DNA of 64,000 bases from Verminephrobacter eiseniae EF01-2 (GTDB lineage Bacteria; Pseudomonadota; Gammaproteobacteria; Burkholderiales; Burkholderiaceae_C). The first letter of the stretch is position 1. The number at the start of each line of letters is the position of its first letter. Below are positions 36,901 to 45,556 of this stretch, in pieces. Below the pieces are notes generated by a model that was not told the origin of the DNA, did no database searches, and saw only the letters and a program-made list of their open reading frames with translations. The stretch spans positions 1,860,001-1,924,000 of the forward strand of contig NC_008786.1 of the NCBI RefSeq assembly GCF_000015565.1, written 5' to 3'. Made by a program: the position numbers and the translations under genes.

Positions 36901-38027
36901 GTGTCCTTGTCCCACTCGGCATGCGCGTTGCTGCCGGAGATCTGGCCGTTGATGTCGTAGGTTTTCGTGCCCACGTATTTCATCGGGGCGCGCATGACGC
37001 CGCCATAGCGACGATGCTCGTCGTCGTTGTCCAGCAGGTAGCCAAATGCTGCCAGGCGCAGTTGGTCGCTGTATTTCTGGATCACGCCGGTGGGTTTGTA
37101 GTTGCCGCCGGGATACTGCTGGCACAGTGGGTAGTCGCGGTGGTCCTGGAGTTTGCCCGAGGCGTCGGCATCGCAGACGCGCACGCGCGCGTAGAAGTAG
37201 CCGTCGGAATTGAGCGCCGGAGTGCCCACCAGGTCATAGGCCGAGGTGTCATCGCAGGAGCCGGTGGGCCCGGCTGCGGTGGTTGGCGCGGCCCTGAAGT
37301 AGATGCGATCGAGCATGTTGGCCACATGAATGTCCCGCAAGCCGGCAGCATGGATCATGGGCAGGGGCAGTGCGCCATGGTAGCTGCCACCATGCGCCCG
37401 CAGGTGTTTTGCCGGAAAGTAGTCTGGGTGGTTCCACATGCACTGGGGGTTGCCGTCGCCGGGCAGCATCGCGCGCTGCAAGACGGTCAGTGCTGGGGTG
37501 TCGATATGGCGGTCTCCGCCCGAGAGTGCCAGGCGAAGCATGTCGATGGCAGAGCCGGAGGCCCAGTTCAGGAAGTTGCCGCTGAATGCGTTGGCGCAGC
37601 GGCGCTTGGTTGCCGGCCCGGTGCGTTCGAATCGTTTGTCGGCTTTTGCGCGGGCGTCGTTGTATGCGTAGCAGCTTTGTGCATCGTAGTAACCCAGGTA
37701 CTCTTTGTCCGGGCTGTATGTGTCGTCGGTGGCGTTTTGCGAGGTGTATTGCGCTCCGACTGTCGGAAACTCCACCGATAGCGCAAGCAGCAAGGCGGGT
37801 TTGTCTGCCGGCGGCGCTGCATGCAAGGGGGTGTTGGCCAGAGCGACTGTTTTGGGTGCGGGCAGGGCTTCGGTGCCCAGGGCCATGCAGTGGCTGCCCA
37901 GGGCGATGGGCAGCAAGATCGAGGTCAGATAAGTGGCGCGGCTTGGGGGTGGGCGTTTGCGCTGCCTTGGCCCGCTTTGTCCGGGTGCGCCTGCCCGGCA
38001 CGGTTTGCTCATCATGCGGCGGTCCAT
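33921..38027 (-). CDS. pilY1: Type IV pilus tip adhesin / assembly factor PilY1
   Basis: About 1368 aa. The C-terminal half (from about residue 760) is the PilC/PilY1 beta-propeller: [61 protein letters not shown] and [16 protein letters not shown]. The N-terminal half is variable, as in other PilY1 proteins, with [17 protein letters not shown] near residue 150, a conserved PilY1 landmark. The N-terminus is basic and then hydrophobic ([18 protein letters not shown]), a plausible signal peptide. Start is unsettled: ATGs at 38027, 38015 and 38012 are in frame and none has a clear ribosome site. No minor pilin genes (fimT, pilV, pilW, pilX, pilE) adjoin, which is unusual. Two direct repeat copies flank it at 33680-33845 and 38171-38337. 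Confidence 0.88.
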   Translation of the reverse strand: [1368 protein letters not shown]

Positions 38028-38170
38028 GGGTGACAAACTGCAACTTCGTGCCGGCAAGCGTACTCCGGCCTGTATCCGGGACCAATAGATGAAATCCCGT
38101 AAGCAGTCGGTCCATTCGGTCCGCAGTCCTGTCCTGTTGCCAGGCTGTCAGGTCAGTTCCCCGGTGGCCG

Positions 38171-38337
38171 CTAGTGTCGCGTCACGGATCAGATGTCGTA
38201 GGCTGCGCGCAGCCATCGGAGCGCAGCACAAGGCGCATCGCGCAGCCCATACCGATCTGTATTGGCAAGCGATGCAACGCCGCGCTGCGCTTCGATGGCC
38301 AGCGCAGACCGACAGATGATCGGTGACGCGACACTAG
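38171..38337 (+). repeat. Long palindromic repeat, copy 2 (167 bp)
   Basis: Same orientation as copy 1 and CTAG-bounded at both ends. The central apex is changed (CCCATAC against GTATTGG), so the top of the hairpin is less stable. Located 144 bp upstream of the pilY1 start. The remainder of the 38028-38508 gap shows no gene. Confidence 0.9.
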
Positions 38338-38508
38338 GCATTTGGTGTTGATCGAAGCGCGCGTGGGCCCGTAGTGCACCGATGCTGTGGTTTCGGGCGG
38401 AAAAATGCGCCACGGCAGGTCTTGCCGCAGGCGTAGGCGCATGAAGGCTTGAACCGCGCCGGCGAGGACCTCTTTGTTTGGCCGGCACATGCCGTGGCCA
38501 TCAGGGCG

Positions 38509-39810
38509 TCATGGATACAGTCCGCGCATCTCCCGCGCACGCAAAATGCGTTGGCAGGCCACGATAAAGGTGGCGGTGCGCAGGCTCACGCCATGCTCGG
38601 CGGCCACCTGCCAGATGCCGGCAAAGGCCTCTTGCATGATGCGCACCAGGCGCGCGTTGATCTCGTCCTCGCTCCAGAAGAAACTGGAGAAGTCCTGCAC
38701 CCACTCGAAGTAGCTCACCGTCACGCCGCCGGCGTTGGCAATCACGTCGGGCAGTACCAGCACATCCTTGTCGTGCAGGATGTCATCGGCCTCGGGGGTG
38801 GTGGGGCCGTTGGCGCCCTCGATCACCAGCCTGGCCTTGATCTGGCCGGCGTTGAGCCGAGTGATCTGGCTCTCCAGCGCGGCGGGGATCAGAATCTCGC
38901 AAGCCACGCCCCAGAACTCCTGCGGGGCCATGCGGTCCGCGCCGGCAAAGCCGTCGACGCCGCCATGGGCCTGCACATGGGCCAGCAGCGCCGACATATC
39001 CAGGCCCTGGTCGTTGCCGATGGTGCCGGTATGGTCCTGCACTGCCACCACCCGGGCGCCGGCCTGCGCAAACAGCTTGCCGGCGGTGCCGCCGACATTG
39101 CCCAGGCCCTGCACTGCCACCCGGGCGCCTTCGATCGGCAAGCCGATGCGCTTGGCGGCCTCCACGCCCACAGTGAACACGCCGCGGCCGGTCGCTTCCA
39201 CGCGGCCCAGGGAGCCGCCCAAGTCCACCGGCTTGCCCGTGACCACTCCGGTGGCGGTGGCGCCCACATTCATCGAGTAGGTGTCCATCATCCAGGCCAT
39301 GATCTGGCCATTGGTGTTCACATCGGGCGCAGGGATGTCCTTGGTCGGGCCGATGATGATGCCGATCTCGCTGGTGTAGCGCCGTGTCAGCCGCTCCAGC
39401 TCGCTGCGCGAGAGCTGCCTGGGATCGACGCGGATGCCGCCCTTGGCGCCGCCGTAGGGAACGTTCACTGCCGCGTTCTTGATCGACATCCAGGCGGCCA
39501 GGGCCATCACCTCGGACAGCGTCACATCCTGGTGAAAGCGCACGCCCCCCTTGCCCGGGCCGCGCGAGGTGTTGTGCTGCACGCGATAGCCCTCGAAGTG
39601 GGCGATGGTGCCGTTGTCCAGCTCGATCGGCACATCCACGATCAGCGCGCGCTTGGGGCGCTTGAGGGTCTCGACCCAACGGGCCAGATGCCCCAGGTAA
39701 GGCGTGACGCGATCGATCTGCTGCAGGTAAACGCCCCAGGGCCCGAGCTTGTCGGCCTGCAGGTACGAGGGCAGGGTGTGGACGGCACTTGCGGGCGCGG
39801 ATGAAAGCAT
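38509..39810 (-). CDS. gdhA: Glutamate dehydrogenase
   Basis: 433 aa hexameric-type GDH, reversible oxidative deamination of glutamate to 2-oxoglutarate. Landmarks: [38 protein letters not shown], catalytic lysine in [10 protein letters not shown] (about K123), [20 protein letters not shown], Rossmann [16 protein letters not shown], and [14 protein letters not shown]. Size and the short N-terminus resemble the NAD-linked RocG/GudB type; cofactor is not certain. The frame stays open to 40095, but ATG at 39808-39810 fits the family. Upstream 196 bp have no gene. Confidence 0.93.
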   Translation of the reverse strand: MLSSAPASAVHTLPSYLQADKLGPWGVYLQQIDRVTPYLGHLARWVETLKRPKRALIVDVPIELDNGTIAHFEGYRVQHNTSRGPGKGGVRFHQDVTLSEVMALAAWMSIKNAAVNVPYGGAKGGIRVDPRQLSRSELERLTRRYTSEIGIIIGPTKDIPAPDVNTNGQIMAWMMDTYSMNVGATATGVVTGKPVDLGGSLGRVEATGRGVFTVGVEAAKRIGLPIEGARVAVQGLGNVGGTAGKLFAQAGARVVAVQDHTGTIGNDQGLDMSALLAHVQAHGGVDGFAGADRMAPQEFWGVACEILIPAALESQITRLNAGQIKARLVIEGANGPTTPEADDILHDKDVLVLPDVIANAGGVTVSYFEWVQDFSSFFWSEDEINARLVRIMQEAFAGIWQVAAEHGVSLRTATFIVACQRILRAREMRGLYP

Positions 39811-40006
39811 TGTGTGGTTCCTTGTGGACAGGCGTTCGAGCCGCCCCACCCATGCGTGGCCGCCCCGGAATGCCCGACGCGCAAGTGTGGCATACCCGCG
39901 TGGCCGCATTGCAAGTGACAGCCCCCGAAAGCACCGCCTGATACGGCGCTGCCGAACCGGGGAATTCATCATCGGACACCTGTGCCCCCAACCCTTGGGC
40001 AAGCGT

Positions 40007-40900
40007 TCACGACACCTTGATCCCGGCCAGCGACGGATCTCCGGCCGGGTAGCGCAGCCCCAGGTTTTGCAGCACCGCGCGCAGCACCGTGGCAACCATC
40101 AGGTTGCGGTGCAGCTTGGAGTCGGCCGGCACAATGGTCCATGGCGCCCAGGGCGTGTGGCAGGCATCGAGCAACCGGTTGTAGGCGCGGCGGTAGTCAG
40201 CCCATTGCTTGCGCGCGGTGATGTCGTCGTTGCTGAACTTCCAGCGCTTGGCCGGATCGTCCAGCCGCTTTTGCAGCCGCTCGCGCTGCTCGTCAAATCC
40301 GATGTGCAGCAAAAACTTCAGCACGATGGTGCCCGTCTCGCTGAGCATGCGCTCAAAGTCGTTGATATGGGCCAGCCGCTGCCGGTGCTGCTGCGGCGTG
40401 ATCGAGCCGTTGACCACAGGCACCAGCACATCTTCGTAGTGGCTGCGGTTGAACACGGTGATGTCGCCTGCCTGCGGCACCCGCTGGTGGATGCGCCAGA
40501 GGCAGTCATGCGCCAGTTCGGCCTCGGTGGGCGCCTTCCAGCCCACGGCATGTACGCCCAAAGCGCTGGTGCGGGCAAACACGCTGCGGATCGTGCCGTC
40601 TTTGCCCGCAGTGTCGGTGCCTTGCAGCACCACCAGGAGCTTGTAGCGCTTGTCGACGTAGAACAGGTTTTGCAACGCATCGATATCCACGGCCAAACGG
40701 TCCATGGCCGCCTGGTCCAGGGCTTTTTCGCCCAGGGAAAACGGTTTCTCGCCCGGGTCCATGCTGTCGAGCGTGAAGGCCCGCTCTGGCGTCGGCTGGT
40801 CGGGCAACCGCACCGGGCCGGGCTGCCAGCGCGCCCAGCGCTGTGCCAGGGCCTTGTCATGGAGCGAAAAATGCGCAGCGAGCGCGGGGGTTTCTGGCAT
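40007..40900 (-). CDS. ppk2: Polyphosphate kinase 2 family protein
   Basis: 297 aa. PPK2 enzymes use polyphosphate to phosphorylate nucleoside mono- or diphosphates. Walker A is [18 protein letters not shown] (G94-K100); the lid and Walker B regions are [14 protein letters not shown] and [28 protein letters not shown], and [20 protein letters not shown] is near the end. One PPK2 domain and this length fit class I or III rather than the two-domain class II. ATG at 40898-40900 chosen with AGGAAT upstream; an in-frame extension to 41002 lacks support. Substrate nucleotide not decidable. Confidence 0.88.
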   Translation of the reverse strand: MPETPALAAHFSLHDKALAQRWARWQPGPVRLPDQPTPERAFTLDSMDPGEKPFSLGEKALDQAAMDRLAVDIDALQNLFYVDKRYKLLVVLQGTDTAGKDGTIRSVFARTSALGVHAVGWKAPTEAELAHDCLWRIHQRVPQAGDITVFNRSHYEDVLVPVVNGSITPQQHRQRLAHINDFERMLSETGTIVLKFLLHIGFDEQRERLQKRLDDPAKRWKFSNDDITARKQWADYRRAYNRLLDACHTPWAPWTIVPADSKLHRNLMVATVLRAVLQNLGLRYPAGDPSLAGIKVS

Positions 40901-41044
40901 CGGGGATTCCTGGCAAATCGGTGTGAAGGAGCGATGGCCCCAACTGAAAGCCACACGCGACTTTCCATCATGCCACCAGCGCTTGAGTGTTCCATGGGTC
41001 ATGTAGCGGGCGCGTGGCCCGCGCCAGGGGCGCCGCGGAACTGA

Positions 41045-41074
41045 TAGAAAATCTCAAGGCGAAAAACGGGAGAA
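41045..41074 (+). repeat. 30-bp exact repeat, copy B (partner at 28350-28379)
   Basis: Exact reverse complement of copy A. On the plus strand it points toward the dehydrogenase gene and ends 158 bp before its ATG. It sits in the 332-bp divergent gap 40901-41232 between ppk2 and that gene, which shows no other feature except weak coding-like stretches that stop early. Confidence 0.8.
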
Positions 41075-41232
41075 CATTGCCCCAAGCCGCGCGGCAGAAA
41101 GCGTGATGGCAGACTGCCTGATCCAATTTCCAAATCGTTCGTGAACGCGAAGCGCAGACGGTGCACATGCACGGATGATGGAGGAATGGAATGAGACCTC
41201 CCTTGCATTTCCTTCAAGAAAAGAGTGACACC

Positions 41233-42117
41233 ATGACCATGACACCGTTGCGCATCGCCGTTCTCGGCACCGGCCTGATGGGGTTGCCGATGGCACGCCG
41301 CTTGCGCGCAGCCGGCCACCCACTGCAGGCATGGAACCGTACCCGCGCCAAGGCCGAGCCCCTGCTCGCCCTTGGCGCCACCGTGCACCCCACCCCGGCA
41401 GAGGCCGTTCAGGATGCCCAGATCGTGATCAGCATGTTGGAAAACGGCCCGGTGGTCGGGCAGGTGCTGTTTGACATGGGCACCGCCAGCGCCATGCGCA
41501 AAGGGGCCCTGTTCATCGACATGGCGTCGATACAGCCCGGCGAGGCCCGCGACCACGCGGCGCGTCTGGCAGGGCTGGGTTTGGACCACCTCGATGCCCC
41601 GGTCTCCGGCGGTACCGTGGGGGCCGAGGCCGGCCAACTGGCCATCATGGTCGGCGGCAACGCCGAAGACTTCAGGCGCGCGCAGCCGGTGTTTGCCCCG
41701 CTGGGCCGGGCCACGCATGTGGGCCCGCATGGCGCCGGCCAACTGGCCAAACTCGCCAACCAGATGATCGTCGGCATCACCATCGGCGCGGTCGCAGAAG
41801 CCCTGCTCTTTGCCGCCAAAGGGGGTGCCGACATGGCCCTGGTGTGCCAAGCCATACAGGGTGGTTTTGCCGACAGCCGCATCCTGCAACTGCATGGCCA
41901 GCGCATGGCCGAGCGCGACTTCACGCCGCATGGCCGTCTGGTGGTACAGCTCAAAGACCTGCGCAACGCCCTGGCCACGGCCAAAGAAACCGGTTTCGAT
42001 GCCCCGATCACCACCATGTTCGAGACCCTGTACGCACAGGGCGTAGCGCATGGCCTGGGCGAGTTGGACCACAGTGGCATCTTCGTCGAACTGGCCAACC
42101 GCAATGCGATGCGCTAG
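41233..42117 (+). CDS. NAD(P)-dependent beta-hydroxyacid dehydrogenase, second copy (tartronate semialdehyde reductase-like)
   Basis: 294 aa. Rossmann site VLGTGLMGLPMARRLRAAGH, NRTRAK after beta-2, FIDMASIQPGEARDHA, substrate motif LDAPVSGGTVGAEAG, catalytic lysine in GAGQLAKLANQMIVG, and C-terminal KDLRNALATAKETG. The usual family length is 290-300. I start at ATG 41233-41235. Its TAG stop (42115-42117) is part of the first four bases, CTAG, of repeat copy 3, so the natural end of the gene may have been changed by insertion. About 35% identical by eye to the 25678-26592 protein. Confidence 0.87.
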   Translation: MTMTPLRIAVLGTGLMGLPMARRLRAAGHPLQAWNRTRAKAEPLLALGATVHPTPAEAVQDAQIVISMLENGPVVGQVLFDMGTASAMRKGALFIDMASIQPGEARDHAARLAGLGLDHLDAPVSGGTVGAEAGQLAIMVGGNAEDFRRAQPVFAPLGRATHVGPHGAGQLAKLANQMIVGITIGAVAEALLFAAKGGADMALVCQAIQGGFADSRILQLHGQRMAERDFTPHGRLVVQLKDLRNALATAKETGFDAPITTMFETLYAQGVAHGLGELDHSGIFVELANRNAMR

Positions 42118-42242
42118 TGTCGCGTCACCGATCACCTGTCGGTCTGCGCTGGCCATCGAAGCGCAGCGCGGCGTTGCATCGCTTGCCAATACGCTCGGTA
42201 TGGGCTGCGCGCAGCCTACGACATCTGATCCGTGACGCGACA
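42114..42242 (-). repeat. Long palindromic repeat, copy 3 (inverted, shortened, 129 bp)
   Basis: Matches the reverse complement of copy 2. About 35 bp are missing between two GGCTGCGCG-type direct repeats, and the right end stops at GACGCGACA without the final CTAG. Its left CTAG contains the stop codon of the preceding gene. A transposase fragment follows within about 10 bp. Confidence 0.88.
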
Positions 42243-42252
42243 AGGCGTGTTG

Positions 42253-42380
42253 ACAATCGATTGCCTGGGAGCAGACCAAGGATGAGATGGAAACCGATCC
42301 CAATGGCTACATCGTGTTCGACGACACCGTCCTGGACAAGAACCATGCGCACAAGATTGGTTTGGTACGCTTGCAAATCA
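42253..42380 (+). pseudogene. Transposase fragment (DDE type, IS4/IS701-like)
   Basis: One frame reads AWEQTKDEMETDPNGYIVFD then DTVLDKNHAHKIGLVRLQ, about 40 residues. DPNGYxxFDDTVLDK...I..VRRQ(Y/W)SG is the conserved first-Asp block of a widespread transposase group, recalled from memory. A stop codon precedes it and homology ends after LQ. The fragment happens to be in frame with the next gene, giving a false long frame from 42287. Confidence 0.6.
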
Positions 42381-42466
42381 GCAGATCAGCAGCGGCGCTG
42401 ACTTGGCGGGTGCTTCGACCCGGCCCGCGCCCATTGCACACACCCATTTCGGACAAAGGCTTTCCA

Positions 42467-43810
42467 ATGACGCATGTTTTCCATCGCCATCTGCACAGCA
42501 CACCGCCGGTCGCCGCCTGCGCGAGCGGCATGCGCATTCAGGACGCTGCCGGGCGCAGTTATCTCGACGCCTCGGGTGGTGCGGCAGTGTCCGCGCTCGG
42601 TCATGGCCACCCCGATGTGCTGGCGGCCATGCATGCGCAGATCGACCGCCTGGCCTATGCGCACACCAGCTTTTTCACGACCGAGGTGGCCGAGCGGCTG
42701 GCTGACGAACTGGTTCGCACCGCCCCTGCGGGCATGGGCCATGTCTACCTGGTCAGTGGCGGCTCGGAGGCGGTGGAGGCGGCGTTGAAGATGGCGCGAC
42801 AGTATTTCGTCGAGATCGGCCAGCCGCAGCGCACGCATTTCATCGCCCGGCGCCAGAGCTACCACGGCAATACGCTGGGCGCATTGGCCGTCGGCGGCAA
42901 TGCGTGGCGGCGCGCTCCGTTTGCGCCGATGCTGGTGCCGGCCACCCATGTGGCGCCTTGCTATCCGTACCGCGAGCAGCGCGCCGGCGAGACGCCCGAG
43001 CAGTACGGGCTGAGGCTGGCGGACGAGCTCGATGCGGCCATCGTCGCGCAGGGCGCGGACCGCGTCATCGCCTTTGTCGCCGAGACCGTGGGGGGCGCGA
43101 CGGCCGGCGTGCTCACGCCCGTGCCGGGCTACTTCAACGCAGTGCGCGCGGTGTGCGACCGGCATGGGGTGCTGCTGATCCTCGACGAGGTGATGTGCGG
43201 CATGGGGCGCACCGGAACGCTTTATGCCAGCGAGCAGGAAGATGTCGTGCCCGACCTGGTGACGATCGCCAAGGGCTTGGGCGGTGGCTATCAGCCGGTG
43301 GGCGCGGTGCTGGCGCAAAAGAAGATCGTCGATGCGCTGTCGCAAGGCAGCGGCTTCTTCCAGCATGGCCACACGTACCTGGGCCATCCGGTGGCTTGTG
43401 CTGCGGCCTTGGCGGTGCAGACGGTGATCCGGCGCGACGGTCTGCTGGCCAAGGTGCGCGCCGACGGACTGGCCTTCGGCGCGATGCTGCGGCAGGCGCT
43501 GGGCGAGCATCCGCATGTGGGCGACATCCGTGGCCGTGGCTTCTTCTGGGGAATCGAACTGGTGGCCGACCGGGGCAGCAAGCGGCCCTTTGCCGCAGCG
43601 CTGAAAGTCCACGCAGCGGTCAAGCAGGACGCGCTGGCCCGTGGGCTGCTGTGCTATCCGTCCGGCGGCACGGCCGATGGCGTCCACGGCGACCATGTGC
43701 TGCTGGCCCCGCCCTTTATCGCCAGCCGCGCTGACCTGCAGGAGATCACCCGTTTGCTGGGCGCGTCGATCACCGCCGTGACCCGGGCATCTGTGGCTGC
43801 CGGCGGTTGA
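42467..43810 (+). CDS. Class III (omega) aminotransferase
   Basis: 447 aa, PLP-dependent fold type I. Features: [38 protein letters not shown] with the PLP phosphate site, [31 protein letters not shown] with the cofactor Asp about 240, and Schiff-base lysine in [16 protein letters not shown] (about K269). Members use 4-aminobutyrate, putrescine, beta-alanine or taurine-like amines with pyruvate or 2-oxoglutarate; which one is not clear. ATG at 42467-42469 gives a family-like N-terminus; the in-frame region before it is transposase debris. It lies 195 bp before the amino-acid ABC operon and may feed it. Confidence 0.85.
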   Translation: MTHVFHRHLHSTPPVAACASGMRIQDAAGRSYLDASGGAAVSALGHGHPDVLAAMHAQIDRLAYAHTSFFTTEVAERLADELVRTAPAGMGHVYLVSGGSEAVEAALKMARQYFVEIGQPQRTHFIARRQSYHGNTLGALAVGGNAWRRAPFAPMLVPATHVAPCYPYREQRAGETPEQYGLRLADELDAAIVAQGADRVIAFVAETVGGATAGVLTPVPGYFNAVRAVCDRHGVLLILDEVMCGMGRTGTLYASEQEDVVPDLVTIAKGLGGGYQPVGAVLAQKKIVDALSQGSGFFQHGHTYLGHPVACAAALAVQTVIRRDGLLAKVRADGLAFGAMLRQALGEHPHVGDIRGRGFFWGIELVADRGSKRPFAAALKVHAAVKQDALARGLLCYPSGGTADGVHGDHVLLAPPFIASRADLQEITRLLGASITAVTRASVAAGG

Positions 43811-44005
43811 TGCCGACTTGAGGGTCTTTTGGGCCTTTTGGACCTTTGGGGGGGATGCAGATGCGCTCGTACAATCGCAGGCTTGCGCTCTGGCCGGACA
43901 GCGCCGGCATTGTGCCATCGGGATTTGCTGGGCCGCCTTGTGGGTCCTGTGGGCAAATCTGATGGCGCCAATCCACTCAACCCCCGTGATGGAAGACTGA
44001 CCCGT

Positions 44006-44773
44006 ATGACTGCCATGAAACACTTGCTGGTGAAACTGTTGACCGCCGCGTCGCTTGCCGTATCGCTCACGGCACCGATCTGCACCCCCGCTGCTGCTGC
44101 CGAGCCTTTGCTGGTTGCCATCGATACCGCCTTCATTCCGTTCGAGTTCAAGCAGGGCGACAGCTATGTCGGCTTCGACATCGATCTGTGGGATGCCGTG
44201 GCCAAGGAGTTGAAGCTCCCGTACAAGCTGCAACCGATGGACTTCAATGGCATCTTGCCCGCGCTGCAAACCAAAAACGTGGATGTCGCACTGGCCGGCA
44301 TCGCCATCAAGGACGAGCGCAAGAAGGTCATCGACTTCTCCGATGGCTACTACGACAGTGGCCTGCTCCTGATGGTGGCCAGCGATAGCAAGATCGGCGG
44401 CGTGGCCGACCTCAAAGGCAAGACGCTGGCGCTCAAGACCGGCACGGCTACGGTCGACTACGCGAAGGCCCACTTTGTCGGGACCACGCTGCGCCAGTTC
44501 CCGAACATCGACAACGCCTATCTGGAACTGATGACCGGGCGCGTGGATGCCGCAATGCATGACACCCCGAACATCCTGCACTACATCGCCACGGCGGGTG
44601 CCGGCAAGGTCAGGGCCGTGGGCACGCAGATGATGGCGCATCAGTACGGCATCGGTTTCCCAAAGGGCAGCCCGCTGCGCACGCAGGTCAACGCTGCACT
44701 GGCGAAGATCAAGGCCGATGGCCGCTACACCGAGATCTATAAAAAGTGGTTCAAGACCGAGCCGCCGAAGTGA
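44006..44773 (+). CDS. Polar amino-acid ABC transporter binding protein (GlnH-like)
   Basis: 255 aa. Signal peptide 1-32 ([24 protein letters not shown]), then SBP_bac_3: [92 protein letters not shown] and [19 protein letters not shown]. These match glutamine-binding GlnH, including the Arg that binds the alpha-carboxylate in IKDERKK. The preceding spacer has three GGNCCTTTTGG-like repeats at 43827-43853. First gene of a four-gene operon with a permease, an ATPase and a C45 hydrolase. Confidence 0.88.
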   Translation: MTAMKHLLVKLLTAASLAVSLTAPICTPAAAAEPLLVAIDTAFIPFEFKQGDSYVGFDIDLWDAVAKELKLPYKLQPMDFNGILPALQTKNVDVALAGIAIKDERKKVIDFSDGYYDSGLLLMVASDSKIGGVADLKGKTLALKTGTATVDYAKAHFVGTTLRQFPNIDNAYLELMTGRVDAAMHDTPNILHYIATAGAGKVRAVGTQMMAHQYGIGFPKGSPLRTQVNAALAKIKADGRYTEIYKKWFKTEPPK

Positions 44774-44899
44774 TGGGGTGAACGACCCCGTGCCGCCGGC
44801 AGCGCTTCATGGGGAGCGACGCCAGCGGCGCGGCCAGTTCCCCGGCGTGCCCGGCTTGCGGAGCGCGCCATGGAACACCGGGCCTGGCAAGGAGTCATC

Positions 44900-45556
44900 G
44901 TGGATTTTGACTGGTCAGTGATCGCCGGCGCACTGCCGGCGCTGTTCAAAGGCGCCCAGCTCACGGTGCTGATCACCGTGTTCGGGCTGGTCGGCGGGAC
45001 GCTGCTCGGCGTCTCGTTCGGTCTGATGCGGGCTTACGGCGGCCGCATGCTCAGCAGCCTGGGCTGGGCTTATGTCGGGCTGGTGCGCGGCACGCCGATC
45101 GTGGTGCAGGTGATGTTCATCTACTTTGCGCTGCCCGGGCTGATCGGCCTGCGCGTGGACCCGATGAGCGCCGCCATTGCCTCGATCATCATCAACTCGG
45201 GCGCCTACATTGCCGAGATCGTGCGCGGCGCGTTTTTGTCGGTGCCCCGGGGCCTTGCCGAGGCCGGGCTGGCCATGGGCTTGCCGCACTGGCGGGTGCT
45301 GGCATTCGTTGTCGGTCCGGTCGCTTTTCGGCGCATGACACCGGCACTGGGCAACCAGTTCATCGTCAGCCTCAAGGACACTTCGCTGTTCATTGTCATC
45401 GGTGTTGGCGAACTGACGCGCCAAGGCCAGGAAATCATGGCGACCAACTTTCGGGCCGTCGAGATCTGGACGGCGGTCGCGGTGATCTATCTGCTGCTGA
45501 TCGGCGTGCTGACGCTGGGTTTGCGGGTGCTGGAAAAAAGGATGCGAATTCTGTGA
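44900..45556 (+). CDS. Polar amino-acid ABC transporter permease (GlnP-like, HisM family)
   Basis: 218 aa with five predicted membrane helices and the EAA loop (GLAEAGLAMGLPHWRVLAFVVGPVAFRRMTP). VRGTPIVVQVMFIYFALP and INSGAYIAEIVRGAFLSVPRG are family blocks. The start is GTG (44900-44902) with AAGGAG 5 nt upstream; an in-frame ATG at 44870 has no ribosome site and adds ten poorly conserved residues. Overlaps the ATPase gene by 4 nt. Confidence 0.88.
   Translation: MDFDWSVIAGALPALFKGAQLTVLITVFGLVGGTLLGVSFGLMRAYGGRMLSSLGWAYVGLVRGTPIVVQVMFIYFALPGLIGLRVDPMSAAIASIIINSGAYIAEIVRGAFLSVPRGLAEAGLAMGLPHWRVLAFVVGPVAFRRMTPALGNQFIVSLKDTSLFIVIGVGELTRQGQEIMATNFRAVEIWTAVAVIYLLLIGVLTLGLRVLEKRMRIL

Noticed and set aside
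35205..37781. 858-codon plus-strand frame opposite pilY1
   Set aside because: Antisense shadow; PilY1 propeller motifs are on the minus strand.
42287..42466. 60-residue N-terminal extension of the aminotransferase
   Set aside because: Its first 30 codons match transposase sequence, not aminotransferases, and a family-like start is at 42467.
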